From contig OY755046.1 of NCBI GenBank assembly GCA_963576565.1, forward strand, positions 55,345,471-55,409,470: 64,000 nucleotides of DNA. The letters are read 5' to 3'. The position numbers and the translations under genes were made by a program. The DNA comes from Aspidapion aeneum (taxonomy: Eukaryota; Arthropoda; Insecta; Coleoptera; Brentidae). Below, piece by piece: positions 55,403 through 64,000 of this stretch (its first letter is position 1; every line of letters begins with the position of its first letter). Under the pieces are notes generated by a model. That model was not told where the DNA came from. It did not search any database and was given only the letters and a program-made list of their open reading frames with translations.

Positions 55403-56292
55403 GAGGTGTAACAATAAATTTATAAGACTGTTGTAAAAAATCTACTTTATTTATATACTAATACAACTTAATGATGTTCCCCATCAATGTTGTCCCCTTC
55501 TCTATCGACGCAGCGTTGCAAGCGTTCTTTTCCAATGTTGGAAGCAATTTTAGAAATCCTCAGAAGAGAGGCTGTTAAAAAGTCTTGCCGTTTTTCCTTG
55601 ACGTGTTCTAATATTTCGAGACGGGTTCCTTTTAACGATTTTTTCTCTTTCGGAAAAAGGTTGAAGTCGCAATGCGCCAAGTCGGGTGAATATGGTGGGT
55701 GGCTAACGACGGGGATCTTCTTATTAGCTAAAAACTGCTTAATTGATAGGGCATTGTCGGCCGGTGCATTGTCCTGGTAGAGCTGCCACGCGTTGTTCTT
55801 CCATAAATCTGAACGTTTTTTTCTTACACGTTCCCTTAGCTACATATATACTTCCAAATATAAATGTTGGTCCACTGTTTGACCCTCACGCGCGCATTCA
55901 ATAAAAATAACACCCATAATATCGAAAAAAAAATATTGAGCACCGCTGTTATGGATGTGCTGGCGTGCCCTTCTCGTTGAGCAACTTTAACTTCTTCACG
56001 ACCCTCGAAGAAGCTTTTATATAAATCATTACATTGAAAGTATTCAGTAGCCGTTTTTTTTTTTTTAAATTCATACGTTTCTCAATTTTTTCGTTTGTCA
56101 TTATTCCGGCAAATGAGCTATCCACTATCCGCTTCAGACCACTGCGTAAGCCAAACTAGTAGAGGAAAGGCGACAAGATTGCGCGCGGTAGTAGAACGCA
56201 CATCAAGGTGATTAACTCCAACCGCCCGAGGGGTGGAGATTTAAAACCTGTTAGTACGGGGGCCATTCTTATAATTTAATTGTCACACCGCA
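55403..56292 (-). mobile_element. mariner-like element, internally deleted, TA-flanked
   Basis: The left end CGAGGTGTAACAATAAATTT and right end AAATTATAA...TTGTCACACCGCA are inverse copies of about 25 bp. TA lies on both sides (55401-55402, 56293-56294). At 890 bp it is shorter than a complete mariner of about 1.3 kb; the N-terminal half of the transposase is missing. Confidence 0.8.
55468..55960 (-). pseudogene. mariner transposase C-terminal half
   Basis: From upstream to downstream: VIFIE near 55890, a WKNNAWQLYQDNAPADNALS segment near 55745-55805 (second catalytic Asp), SHPPYSPDLAHCDFNLFP near 55660-55710 (third catalytic Asp retained), and a C-terminus ending near 55468. The C-terminal 70 codons are one ORF. 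The first catalytic Asp and DNA-binding region are absent. Confidence 0.8.
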
Positions 56293-56586
56293 TAAACATC
56301 AAGAAACATTTTCAGGTCCTTTTGAATTAATTCGGCGATACCTGGCACGCAATGATTTGAATTCTTTAAAGGATTAAAATATTTTTGATATTGGTCTATC
56401 TTCATCACTCGCAAAACTTCATATTTAAGTGAAACCTATCCAACCAGGTCAAAGTTTCGTCTTCACAACTTCACATGAACTATTTCCAAAAGCACCAAAT
56501 CGTTAAAAGTGCATCAGATCAGGGAAATTGTTGGTGAAACCAAATTTACTACCTTAATAATGTGGATTTAGGCCTAGATAATTTAC

Positions 56587-56918
56587 CCCGCAGAAAAAAT
56601 ACCATTTACCATTACCAATTTCTCTTTCTTTGAAGTAAAATTTATATAGAAAACTGCCATAGTATCAAAACAGATAGCATCACAAACTATTGGCTTTTCT
56701 CGGGACAATGATATCAGTGAAGGACCGGATCTACGAGATTTTAATATAGCTAGAATTTCAGCAGAAACTTGAGTTCTTTTTATTATATCATTTATACAAC
56801 TGTGACGACCATCTACCAGCACATTTTCGGCAGGACACGCCATGAATCCCGTTTGAGAGAACGATCCAAGGCTAGGTATGAGTCTTGCGCACATGTTGTC
56901 CGGTTCTAAGAGCGAGAT
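56587..56918 (-). CDS. Probable internal exon of unrecognised host gene
   Basis: On the minus strand a good acceptor (CTTCTTTTCAG, 56919-56921 as AG end) precedes an open frame in phase 0. It ends at a donor GTAAAT (56581-56586). The 110 codons read ISLLEPDNMCARLIPSLGSF, then a part with GFMACPAENVLVDGRHSC, and SGPSLISLSREKPIVCDAIC. It has four or five Cys, a mixed composition and no TE similarity. I do not know the family. The same strand as the 6.4-8.8 kb gene permits, but does not show, that they belong together. Confidence 0.4.
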
Positions 56919-57196
56919 CTGAAAAGAAGTATCATCAAGAGGAAGAGGGAAGAGCTTTAAGCCAAACAATACTTTCGTTTTCTTGAAGAGCAAAAATGCG
57001 GGCTTTGTTTTTAAGATCACAAGTATAAAATTTTGTTTAATAAAAAATCACATAGCTTTTCATCCAGAATATTTTACTTTAGCCTTTTGAAATGTTAGCT
57101 TTTACCTTTAAAACATTTTTTTCTGTTTTGCTTAATTTTAGGTAATAAGAAATTGATATTGTTAACTTGTTCGTACTCTATTATATAAAACAATAC

Positions 57197-57615
57197 AAGG
57201 TGTTTCACGAACAACGAAACAGAACCTTTTTTGGCTATTTTTCGTGCGAATTTGGAGAAAGCTCGGACAAGTCGATTTTGTTTGCGAGGGGGACACTTTT
57301 TGGCTAAATAAAAATTAAATTCGAAAAATATAAAATTCTAGTTAAAATTCAGTCCATGTTAAATTTGAAAGGTTGAAGGAATTATCTCAAAAACTAATGG
57401 TTAGATTTTTGAAATTTTTACACGGTTGTAAGGACATTCCAAAGGCCTTCAAAACAACAAAACATTAGACCCACTTTCCCTATTGAAAATATAGGGGTAA
57501 AGTATACCCCTCGAAGAGGGTTATTGCTACGAAAATTTCAAAAAGAGTCCCCTCGCAAAAAAAATCGACGTGTCCGAGCGTTTCTCCAAATTAGCACTCT
57601 AAATACTCGATGTTC
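57197..57615. mobile_element. Inverted-repeat element, about 420 bp
   Basis: GGAGAAAGCTCGGACAAGTC at 57255-57274 pairs with GTGTCCGAGCGTTTCTCC at 57571-57588. GCGAGGGGGAC pairs with GTCCCCTCGC. The outer parts are diverged; the left edge starts near CAAGGTGTTTCACGAAC. No ORF. Confidence 0.6.
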
Positions 57616-57619
57616 GTTT

Positions 57620-58055
57620 TTAGAACAATAAAAGGAATTGAATTGAAATTAAACTTTCGCATAATTTTGACCAATATTGATCAATAGAATTTTCATGTTA
57701 AATTACCTAAGCTACATAAAACTTGTGCACCCTGTAAAAGTGATTTGCTACAGTATGTGTGTAAAAAGCTAAATGTTTAAAGTGAAGAAGAATATTAACG
57801 ATTCATCATCAAATAACAGCTTTCTATTTGTTCGTGATTTTAGCAATGTTCATTCGACCAAAAGTTAATAAATCTAACTAAAAGGTAAATATCAAACGTC
57901 TTCGTGAATTTGTGTGCTCTTCCTCCTAAATAATTCATTTATTTAATCGGGGTTTCACTTTTAACATGGTTCGATGTTACGCCAACAAGATAAAGACATA
58001 GTAGAGTGCAAATACTTATTAAACAGGCCAACAAAAAAAAGTGCTCACAAAGATG
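57620..58055. other. No recognised feature
   Basis: AT-rich, no ORF or repeat noticed. Confidence 0.35.
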
Positions 58056-58061
58056 GTACTA

Positions 58062-58600
58062 TGGTTGCCATTCTAGGACCGGCTTTCGTAATCTTTCGTT
58101 GTTCATCCATTGTTATCCATTAGCTCATTAGCTACAATTACTTGGTCGCCAGCAAACTGTAGCGTGTATATGGTAAATTGGTCGTTTAGTTATATTCCCA
58201 TACCGTGTACTTTACAGTTTTTTAGAGTTACTGCAATATATATTTTAAAAAGAGTTGGAGAGATACAACATCCCTGTATTAAGCCTTTCATTGCCAGGAA
58301 TTCTTTTGAAAGTCGATTTCCAGTTTGAATTTTAGATTTTGACCTTTTGTATAGTTCTTTTATCGCTCTAGCACTGCCCATAATTTGTCTAGTGGAACGG
58401 TATCATTTGCTTTTTGTAGGTTTACAAATGTAACATGAGTCTATATATTTCTGGCACTTCTTTTCTCAATTACTTGTTTAAAACAAAAAATATTATCACT
58501 ACAAGATCTGCCTGCACGAAACCCACTTTGCTCTTTTTCTTCTTGTTTATGAAAATAATTCTCTATTACATCTCTAAAGATCCTACCTACTTATAGCATT
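58062..58600 (-). pseudogene. Non-LTR retrotransposon reverse transcriptase, copy F
   Basis: Same family as copies A-C, E and G. The minus strand reads KGLIQGCCISPTLFKIYIAV near 58235-58295 and AIKELYKRSKSKIQTGNRLS upstream, with DTVPLDKL-type residues near 58400. The C-terminal part is joined after a deletion near 58120. The catalytic FADD region is missing. Confidence 0.7.
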
Positions 58601-58790
58601 GGTTACTGAGGAAGAAGTTATACTAACTCTAAAAAATAAAAAGAACTGGAATATTTTGGCAACGTAATGGAAGGCCCAAATGTAAGCTTCTACAGAATAT
58701 ATTGGCGGGAAAAATTAAAAGCAATTGTAGCCAAGGAATCTCCGCCATGGGATGAAAATTAATTTAGCTATATAAAATTAATGAGTTATA
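58600..58790 (+). pseudogene. Fragment of a non-LTR retrotransposon C-terminus
   Basis: The frame near 58645-58735 reads KKELEYFGNVMEGPNVSFY and WREKLKAI, resembling the ELxYFGHVMRGPKYxLL motif found near the C-terminus of many insect LINE proteins. The fragment is short and its family is not the same as copies A-G. Confidence 0.5.
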
Positions 58791-59099
58791 TCAACATAGG
58801 TAAATGTATAATAAAAAAAGTTTTGGCAGGAAATATCGAGAGGATAGATGTTGACGACACAAACGTGTACGCAAAGTAGCTACTTTGCCCACACTTTTAG
58901 AAAAAATATATTTGGCCAGAACATATAGAGAGGATGTATTGATATTTTTTGTATTTACGTGGTGACAGGTCCAACTGAACCTCCTTGCATCCAGACCCTT
59001 ATGGAACCATTGTGCCCGCTCGTACCTACAACAAAAATGATTTAGGCTTAACGCTTTGGCTCAAAGATATACCTTGAAAACCTTAAATTACCAAAACCC

Positions 59100-59229
59100 T
59101 TCTTAGAGGGTACAACCAATAAGCAACCTCCATCCCTTTATGACATCTTGACAAATCCACGGTTTATGAATTAGAGCTACATTGATCTCACTCTCTTTTA
59201 GAAGCAGTGTCAGGTGTGTATTGGAAACC
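59100..59229 (-). pseudogene. Endonuclease start of an R1/LOA-type retrotransposon
   Basis: The minus frame reads VSNTHLTLLLKESEINVALI followed by HKPWICQDVIKGW, corresponding to the beginning of the APE-type endonuclease (QANLxHSKxA...VDIALIQEPW). The key Glu of QEP is Lys here. The upstream side is cut by the element at 59230. Downstream similarity fades before 58960. Confidence 0.5.
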
Positions 59230-59863
59230 ACGGTGGATGGAATAGACCGGTGTTCGGATCTTATAAATATATGTCGAATTTTCACGTCACTGGTGGTCCA
59301 GCTGATTTATGTAAACAAAAGTTAGATATGATATGAACAACTAATACTTTTTGAATTTTTTGAAAACTAAGGCAATTTTCCTACTATTTTTTAGTATATT
59401 CTTATAAAATAATATTTTTTAGACATACCAGTCGTTATTTTTTTTAGCTCGCTTCATTTCTCTTTACACAAGAATTAAAATTCTGAGAAAATAATGTGTT
59501 CGTTTCAGCTTCAAAAATAATCCACTGACCTACATCTTTGTTTACTTTCCAAGTCCTCGGTTCACCTTTCATACTAAACGATCACATTCAGTTTGACTTG
59601 TACTTTAAGTTTTGCGTAATAAAAAATAAAGCGGGTTAAAAGAAAATAACGACAATACGTCTAGAAAATTATATTTTATAAGAATGTACTAAAAAACAGT
59701 AGGAAAATTGCCTTAGTTTACCAAAAATTCAAAAAATATTAGTTGTTCCGTTGTTCATATCATATCTAACTTTTGTTTACAAAAATCAGCTGGACCACCA
59801 GTGACGTGAAAAATTCACCATATATATAAGATCCGAACACCGGTCTATTCTATCCACCGTGTG
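59230..59863. mobile_element. TIR element of 634 bp with an 8-bp target duplication
   Basis: TIRs are about 240 bp: GAATAGACCGGTGTTCGGAT on the left (59240-59259) pairs with ATCCGAACACCGGTCTATTC on the right (59831-59850). Inner pairing includes ACTGGTGGTCCAGCTGATTT and AAATCAGCTGGACCACCAGT. TGGAAACC flanks both sides (59222-59229, 59864-59871). Eight-base duplications are typical of hAT and P elements. No transposase. Confidence 0.85.
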
Positions 59864-59890
59864 TGGAAACCATCATCGAGAGGATAAACG

Positions 59891-59992
59891 CAGTGGCTCA
59901 CCCAGGAATATGCCTTGGGTGCCCCCAAATATATAAAAATCTTATTCTTGGGGGGGGGGAGCCAGGGCCCCAGGGGGAGCCCATATGGACGT
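59891..59992 (+). mobile_element. 5' end of a hAT-like element, truncated
   Basis: Starts CAGTGGCTCACCCAGGAAT, similar in style to the hAT MITE ends at 42379 and 18818, followed by G and C runs (GGGGGGGGGG at about 59950). No right terminus found before the LINE-type tail at 59993. Confidence 0.5.
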
Positions 59993-60200
59993 TACAATAG
60001 AATAGAATAGAATCGAATTTTATTTTTCGTTCGTATAAGGTGGTTTATAGATATAAAAAATAGAATCAACACAAAAGTTTTACAATATACAAGATTGCAC
60101 GTCAACATTTTTACAATGGATACATTTAAAATTTTAAAAAGTAATAAGTAGGTACTATCTACTATATACAGCTCTAACACATTAAAAGGAAAACATAATT
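59993..60200 (-). repeat. Retroposon 3' end with ATTCT tail
   Basis: On the minus strand the segment ends in TTCTATTCTATTCTATTG at about 59995-60012. Such short tandem 3' tails are usual for non-LTR elements. The 62-codon ORF here is not supported. Confidence 0.35.
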
Positions 60201-60945
60201 AGCTTAGGTATTTATCACAGTTCTATATCACAGATTTTCACCATTAATCTTTTGTCATCTCTAAAAAAATCATCTAAGCTATTATAATATAAGCAAAAAT
60301 GATCTTAAGCAGGCTGGTGCCAGAGGTTTGAAGAGGATGACATCAAACATTTCCAGGAAGAAATAAGTAACAAATAATCGTATTAAAGATGGAAGTTTAA
60401 AGGGGTCTGTTGAATCATGCTGTAACCCTAATTATCAGTCTGTACAGTTCGTACTTATTACTCTTCATTATGTATAATTTATCTTCGATCTTTAACTAGT
60501 TTGTACGTCTCGTCTGTCTGTGTGAAAGTTGCTTTTTTATATAATAACAATTTCTTGACATTTCCTTACAGAAAATTTAATTTGCTTCACACAGCAACAA
60601 AAAAGAGAAAGATAAACGCACTTGTCTACAAATTATTCAATACGTGCCGATAATGGTAAAAATCATGAGTGAAAGAGACAGAAAGTTTTTTATTTACTGC
60701 TTGAGGCCTATTCTTATGGGTTCAATCTTCAGCATTCACCTTTTCCTGGTGAATGAAATTTAAAAAAGAGAGAGAAAAGAAAATCGTGCATAGATTAATT
60801 TTTTCTGTTTTTTGGAATCTTTCCAAATTTAAATTAAATTCCTAGTTCATTTTTACCTTCCTAGCCCGCCAAGCAATAACTAGAGAAAGTATTATTTTTG
60901 ACGAATTTTTTTTTCAGATAACGCCGAAAATGTGTTATCGCGTTG
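60201..60945. other. No recognised gene
   Basis: AT-rich. GATAACGCCGAAAATGTG at 60918-60935 resembles GATAACGCCCAAAGTGTG at 15537-15554 and may mark another dispersed repeat. Confidence 0.35.
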
Positions 60946-60949
60946 TATT

Positions 60950-61765
60950 GTATCTTTTCAACTCTTTTTTAAATATATATCGTAGTAGCTCTAAAAAACT
61001 GGAAACTTAGAGTACACGGTATGGAAATACAACTTAACGACCGATTTACCATATAGACACTACAGTTTGCTGACGACCAAGTAATTGTAATTAATGATCA
61101 AGAAGACATGGAGTGTATGATAAAAAAGTTAACGGAAGAATACCAAAAGTGGGGGTTAACAATTAACGTGGACAAGACACAGTATTTATGTATTGGAAAC
61201 GAATCAACTGAGTTGGAACTGGACAATGGACAAACAATATCTCTATGCAATTTGTATGTACATTTGATAAGACAGGAATAGACTGTAAAGAACCGGAAAA
61301 AAGAAAAGTAAAAGCAAAAAAGATTATTGGATATCTTAACAGTATTTTAGGGAGCAAAGAGATAAAAAAGAATGTAAAACAAATATGAAAAAATGGTGAA
61401 AAGCACGCTGTTGTATGAAATGGAGACTTCTCGCGCAACAGAAAAACACAAAACAAAAATGGAAAGTGTGGAAATGGATTAAGAAGATCAATGAGAGTAT
61501 CTAGAACAGATCATATAAGAAATGAGATCATAAAAGAAAGAATGGGAATCGAGAAAAGCATAACGAATGATATCACTAAAAGGCAACTGATATGGTACGG
61601 GCATGTGCAACGGATAAACGACGAAAGATTACTAAAGCAGGTCCTAGAATAGCAACCAATAGGGCGCAGAAAAATCCTGACAGAAGTTAATTGTCAGGAT
61701 CGAAGAAGGTGGAGAATAGGCGTTGGACGACGTAAAAAACGTCCTAAACCGACATAGTAGTAGTA
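60950..61765 (+). pseudogene. Non-LTR retrotransposon reverse transcriptase, copy G
   Basis: Plus strand. Reads LLQFADDQVIV near 61062-61090 with the FADD box intact in one frame, then KWGLTINVDKTQYLCIGNES near 61148-61205, the ASRSTHSKWKVWKWI-like spacer, WYGHVQRINDERLLKQV near 61591-61645, RRWRIGVGRRK near 61708, and the tail TAGTAGTAGTA at 61755-61765. Stops and frameshifts break it. The plus tail pairs with that of copies A-C and E. Confidence 0.75.
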
Positions 61766-61769
61766 AGTT

Positions 61770-62370
61770 TGACTAAGTTAACGATAAAATCGGTTAATAT
61801 AAGGTAATTTGTGAGGCTGAACTGAGTTTAACCCATTTTCAAATATTGATAGGTCTATATCCCAAGGAAGAAATTTTCGTAGCTAGGATTGCTTTTGACA
61901 CAGCTTTTAAATAGGAAGTAATATAAGGAAAAAAACCCATGCAGGAAATAGTAAAATTAAAAATTACTTTTTTTTGTTAATTTTATGTTTACCATTATGT
62001 TTAAAACGCCATAAAATATGCATTTTCGTTAATTAAATAATTATAATTGTTAAGCACATTTCTCACAAACTATCAAAGTAAAAATTAGAGAAAGTTTTTA
62101 CAAGCCTCGAAGAGATAGGTACCTAATACAAGAAATGCATACATTTACCACTATTACTATAAATATTCGCATTGTTTAGTTAATATGTTATATTGCGGTA
62201 ATATTATATTTTCTTTTAATTTGATAATTCAGTGCGTTTTAAATTTTGCGTGAAATTCGAAAACCATGACCGGCAGGTGCTAGATATTTACTATTTTGTA
62301 AATGTAAAAAAAGTATTTCATACCAAAGAAAAAATTATTTTTCGATATTCTTCTTTTTATTATCTAAACA
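61770..62370. other. No recognised gene
   Basis: 600 bp, very AT-rich, between retrotransposon copy G and the mariner at 62.38 kb. Confidence 0.4.
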
Positions 62371-62379
62371 AGAATACGT

Positions 62380-64000
62380 TGCCGAGTTTTCGATAATGAA
62401 GCACCACATCAGTCGACAATTTCTCGTTGGTATGGAGAATTCAATCGTGGACGGATTGGCCCTAGTAACAATCCAAGGCCAGGTGCACTAAAAACGGCTA
62501 TCATCCAGGAAAACATCGATGCTGTGCGCATGCTCATCACGGGCGATCGACAAATCGCGAGATTGAGGCTTCATAAGAAATTTCAAAAAACTCAATTAAA
62601 AAAAAATTGCATGAAGAATTAGTGGTAAGAAAAATTCCCCGCTGGATGATGATGATTGATGATGATTCATATGTGAGTGGGCCTTGCAGCCCTTCCACTG
62701 CGACCACCAGTAGGTCTATTGTGGCTCACTTTTGAGTGGTTTCTCACCACTGTATGCCTAATCCTCCAAAAAGGCCGGCTATCAGTTTGTGTGAGACACT
62801 GTTCAGATCTTCTGAGTCGATCTGAGGTTTACCGAAAGTATTCTGACATAAACGTGCAATAGCCGGACATTCGCACAGTACATGTCTGACTATTTCGTCA
62901 TCCTCCATACAGAGTCTACATTCGGTTTCTTCTGTTAGTCCCATTCTGTGCATGGGTACTCCCAGTCGACAGTGACCCGTAAAAAGACCAGTCACTATAC
63001 TATCTCCTGCCTGTTAAGTCCAATAATGTTCCTGGCTCTGTTTCTACAAGGTCCTTTAATGAACTCTTTAGAGTGAGCCAATTCTAGTATATTTATCCAG
63101 TATTGTTGGAAGCTATTCTCCATCCATTTCAAAAAGGTTGATTTAGCAGCATTGTATGATATCCCCAGGGCTGGCTCGGGGCCGAAAAATTCGACAGATG
63201 CCGCTTCCCTCGCTGCTAGGTCTGCACATTGTGAGCGCTACCAAGCGCATTCAGCGAATCTTTACAGCTCCTCACGGTTCTCGATGAGACCGTATAGGAA
63301 TCAAGCGCTCTTAAGGGTGCTTGACTGTCGGAGAAGATTTTTATTGTCCTGTTGGTCCATTCGTCCAATTGGCCGAGACTATGTTTAATCTCGACTTTTT
63401 CTTGAATACGAACAACTCCAAATCCAACGCCCGAAGGCATTTTGGATCCGTCGGTATACCAGAAGCTATCGTTATTTGAAAAATTGGTCCTGTTCTTTAA
63501 CCAGTCCTCCCTCTCTGGGAGGATAATGTTGTATAGCTTTCTGCTGTACACCGTATTCTTAGAGTTGCATCCAACTCTTGTTCCTTTATTAGGGCTGTTG
63601 ATATCAATTTGTTTGCCCTGCCATCCTGGTGGTTGGCTCTTATTCTGTATGTTGCTCTTCGTGCCTCCGCCTCTAAGAAAATGTGAAGCGGAGGTAAGTT
63701 TAGTAAGCATTCAAGCGCAGTCGATGGGCTAGAACTCATTGCACCACATATGGCAAGATTGGCTTGTCGTTGTAAGCTGGTTAGTTTGGCCCTTGAGGTT
63801 CTTTAAAGTCCCTTCCCGCTGGATACCGCATCTGTTAATCGAAGAACAGAAGGAAGAATATTGGTGTCAGAAAACTCTAGATTGCTTTGAGGCAGGAAAG
63901 GCGAAAAATTATTACAGCATTGTCAGTGGTGATGTTTCGTGGATTTACGCATATAAACCCAAAAATAAACTGTTTAGGTGTTCCAAGATGAAGAAAAGCC
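62380..64000 (+). pseudogene. mariner transposase split by a retrotransposon, runs off the window
   Basis: 62380-62647 encodes the N-terminal DNA-binding part: DNEAPHQSTISRWYGEFNRG, then RPGALKTA and NIDAVRMLI; a one-base frameshift near 62550 shifts to REIEA and LHEELVVRKIPRW. The coding frame continues across the insertion at 63813: WIPHLLIEEQK, WCQKTLDCFEAGKAKNYYSI and SGDVSWIYAYKP (first catalytic Asp) near 63925-63960. The rest lies beyond 64000. The gene is disabled by the frameshift, a stop and the insertion. Confidence 0.85.
62648..63812 (-). mobile_element. Second copy of the 40-42 kb non-LTR retrotransposon, inserted in mariner
   Basis: The sequence follows 39968-41252 closely, with deletions of roughly 60 bp near 63230 and 63365 and about 25 bp near 63560. 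The C-terminal 83 codons (62744-62995, with CRLCMEDDEIVRHVLCEC) and an RNase H start (FWYTDGSKM) are readable. The first deletion removes the GHxGHEGN part of RNase H. TTCC(C)CGCTGGAT lies on both sides (62635-62647, 63813-63824), a target duplication of about 12-13 bp. The 5' end is truncated. Confidence 0.9.

Noticed and set aside
6364..56918. A single host gene spanning both minus-strand exon groups
   Set aside because: Strand agrees, but phases do not join directly and no intermediate exons were found. Kept only as a hypothesis for RNA data.
1..64000. tRNA genes
   Set aside because: I looked for the T-arm GGTTCGAATCC consensus and a paired acceptor; no convincing candidate was seen by eye. 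A covariance-model scan would be decisive.

Overview
This window looks like nuclear DNA of an insect or a close arthropod. It is AT-rich, intron-bearing and dominated by decayed transposable elements (TEs) of insect-typical families: mariner and Tc1 relatives, hAT-type non-autonomous elements, and several non-LTR retrotransposon families. There is no bacterial operon structure, CRISPR array or prophage. The order cannot be fixed from the sequence. No tRNA or intact rRNA gene was recognised.

Host-gene content is small. The clearest case is a minus-strand gene in two exons, 7532-8798 and about 6364-7292. It has GT/AG junctions, a consistent phase if the downstream of two acceptors is used, and a poly(A) signal at 6326-6331. 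It encodes a long serine-rich, mostly disordered protein that I do not recognise. Two further exon-like segments, 56587-56918 (minus) and 22146-22266 (plus), have plausible splice borders but no recognisable function.

Layout: 0.2-2.5 kb, a long-TIR Tc1/mariner relative. 3.0-3.9 kb, a non-autonomous DNA element. 4.6-5.7 kb, retroposon tails and non-LTR copy A. 6.3-8.8 kb, the host gene. 11.3-15.9 kb, a mariner nested in a dispersed repeat with 5S-rRNA-like segments, a 141-bp tandem array and a large hairpin. 17.1-21.4 kb, non-LTR copies C and D, a duplicated hAT element and a TA-flanked MITE (miniature inverted-repeat element). 23-30 kb, R1/LOA-type fragments and a region of repeated GGATATAGCCG motifs. 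31.5-33.1 kb, three large tandem units. 33.3-35.4 kb, a foldback element with a 16-bp minisatellite near its centre. 36.0-38.6 kb, a ~168-bp satellite array next to a hAT-like terminus. 40.0-42.2 kb, the best preserved retrotransposon ORF (666 aa; reverse transcriptase plus RNase H). 42.4-47.4 kb, a hAT MITE, an ISL2EU-like element with a THAP-like exon and AT target duplication, and an RTE retrotransposon split by a foldback MITE. 47.8-54.2 kb, more repeats and MITEs. 54.8-56.3 kb, an R1/LOA 3' end and a mariner. 58-64 kb, more non-LTR fragments, and a mariner split by a second copy of the 40-42 kb retrotransposon.

Several insertions can be placed because the interrupted element resumes on the other side or because an uninterrupted paralogue shows the empty site. 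The window therefore gives a relative history of TE activity. Nothing here acts as a coordinated multi-gene system. The most distinctive object is the 43602-44870 element.
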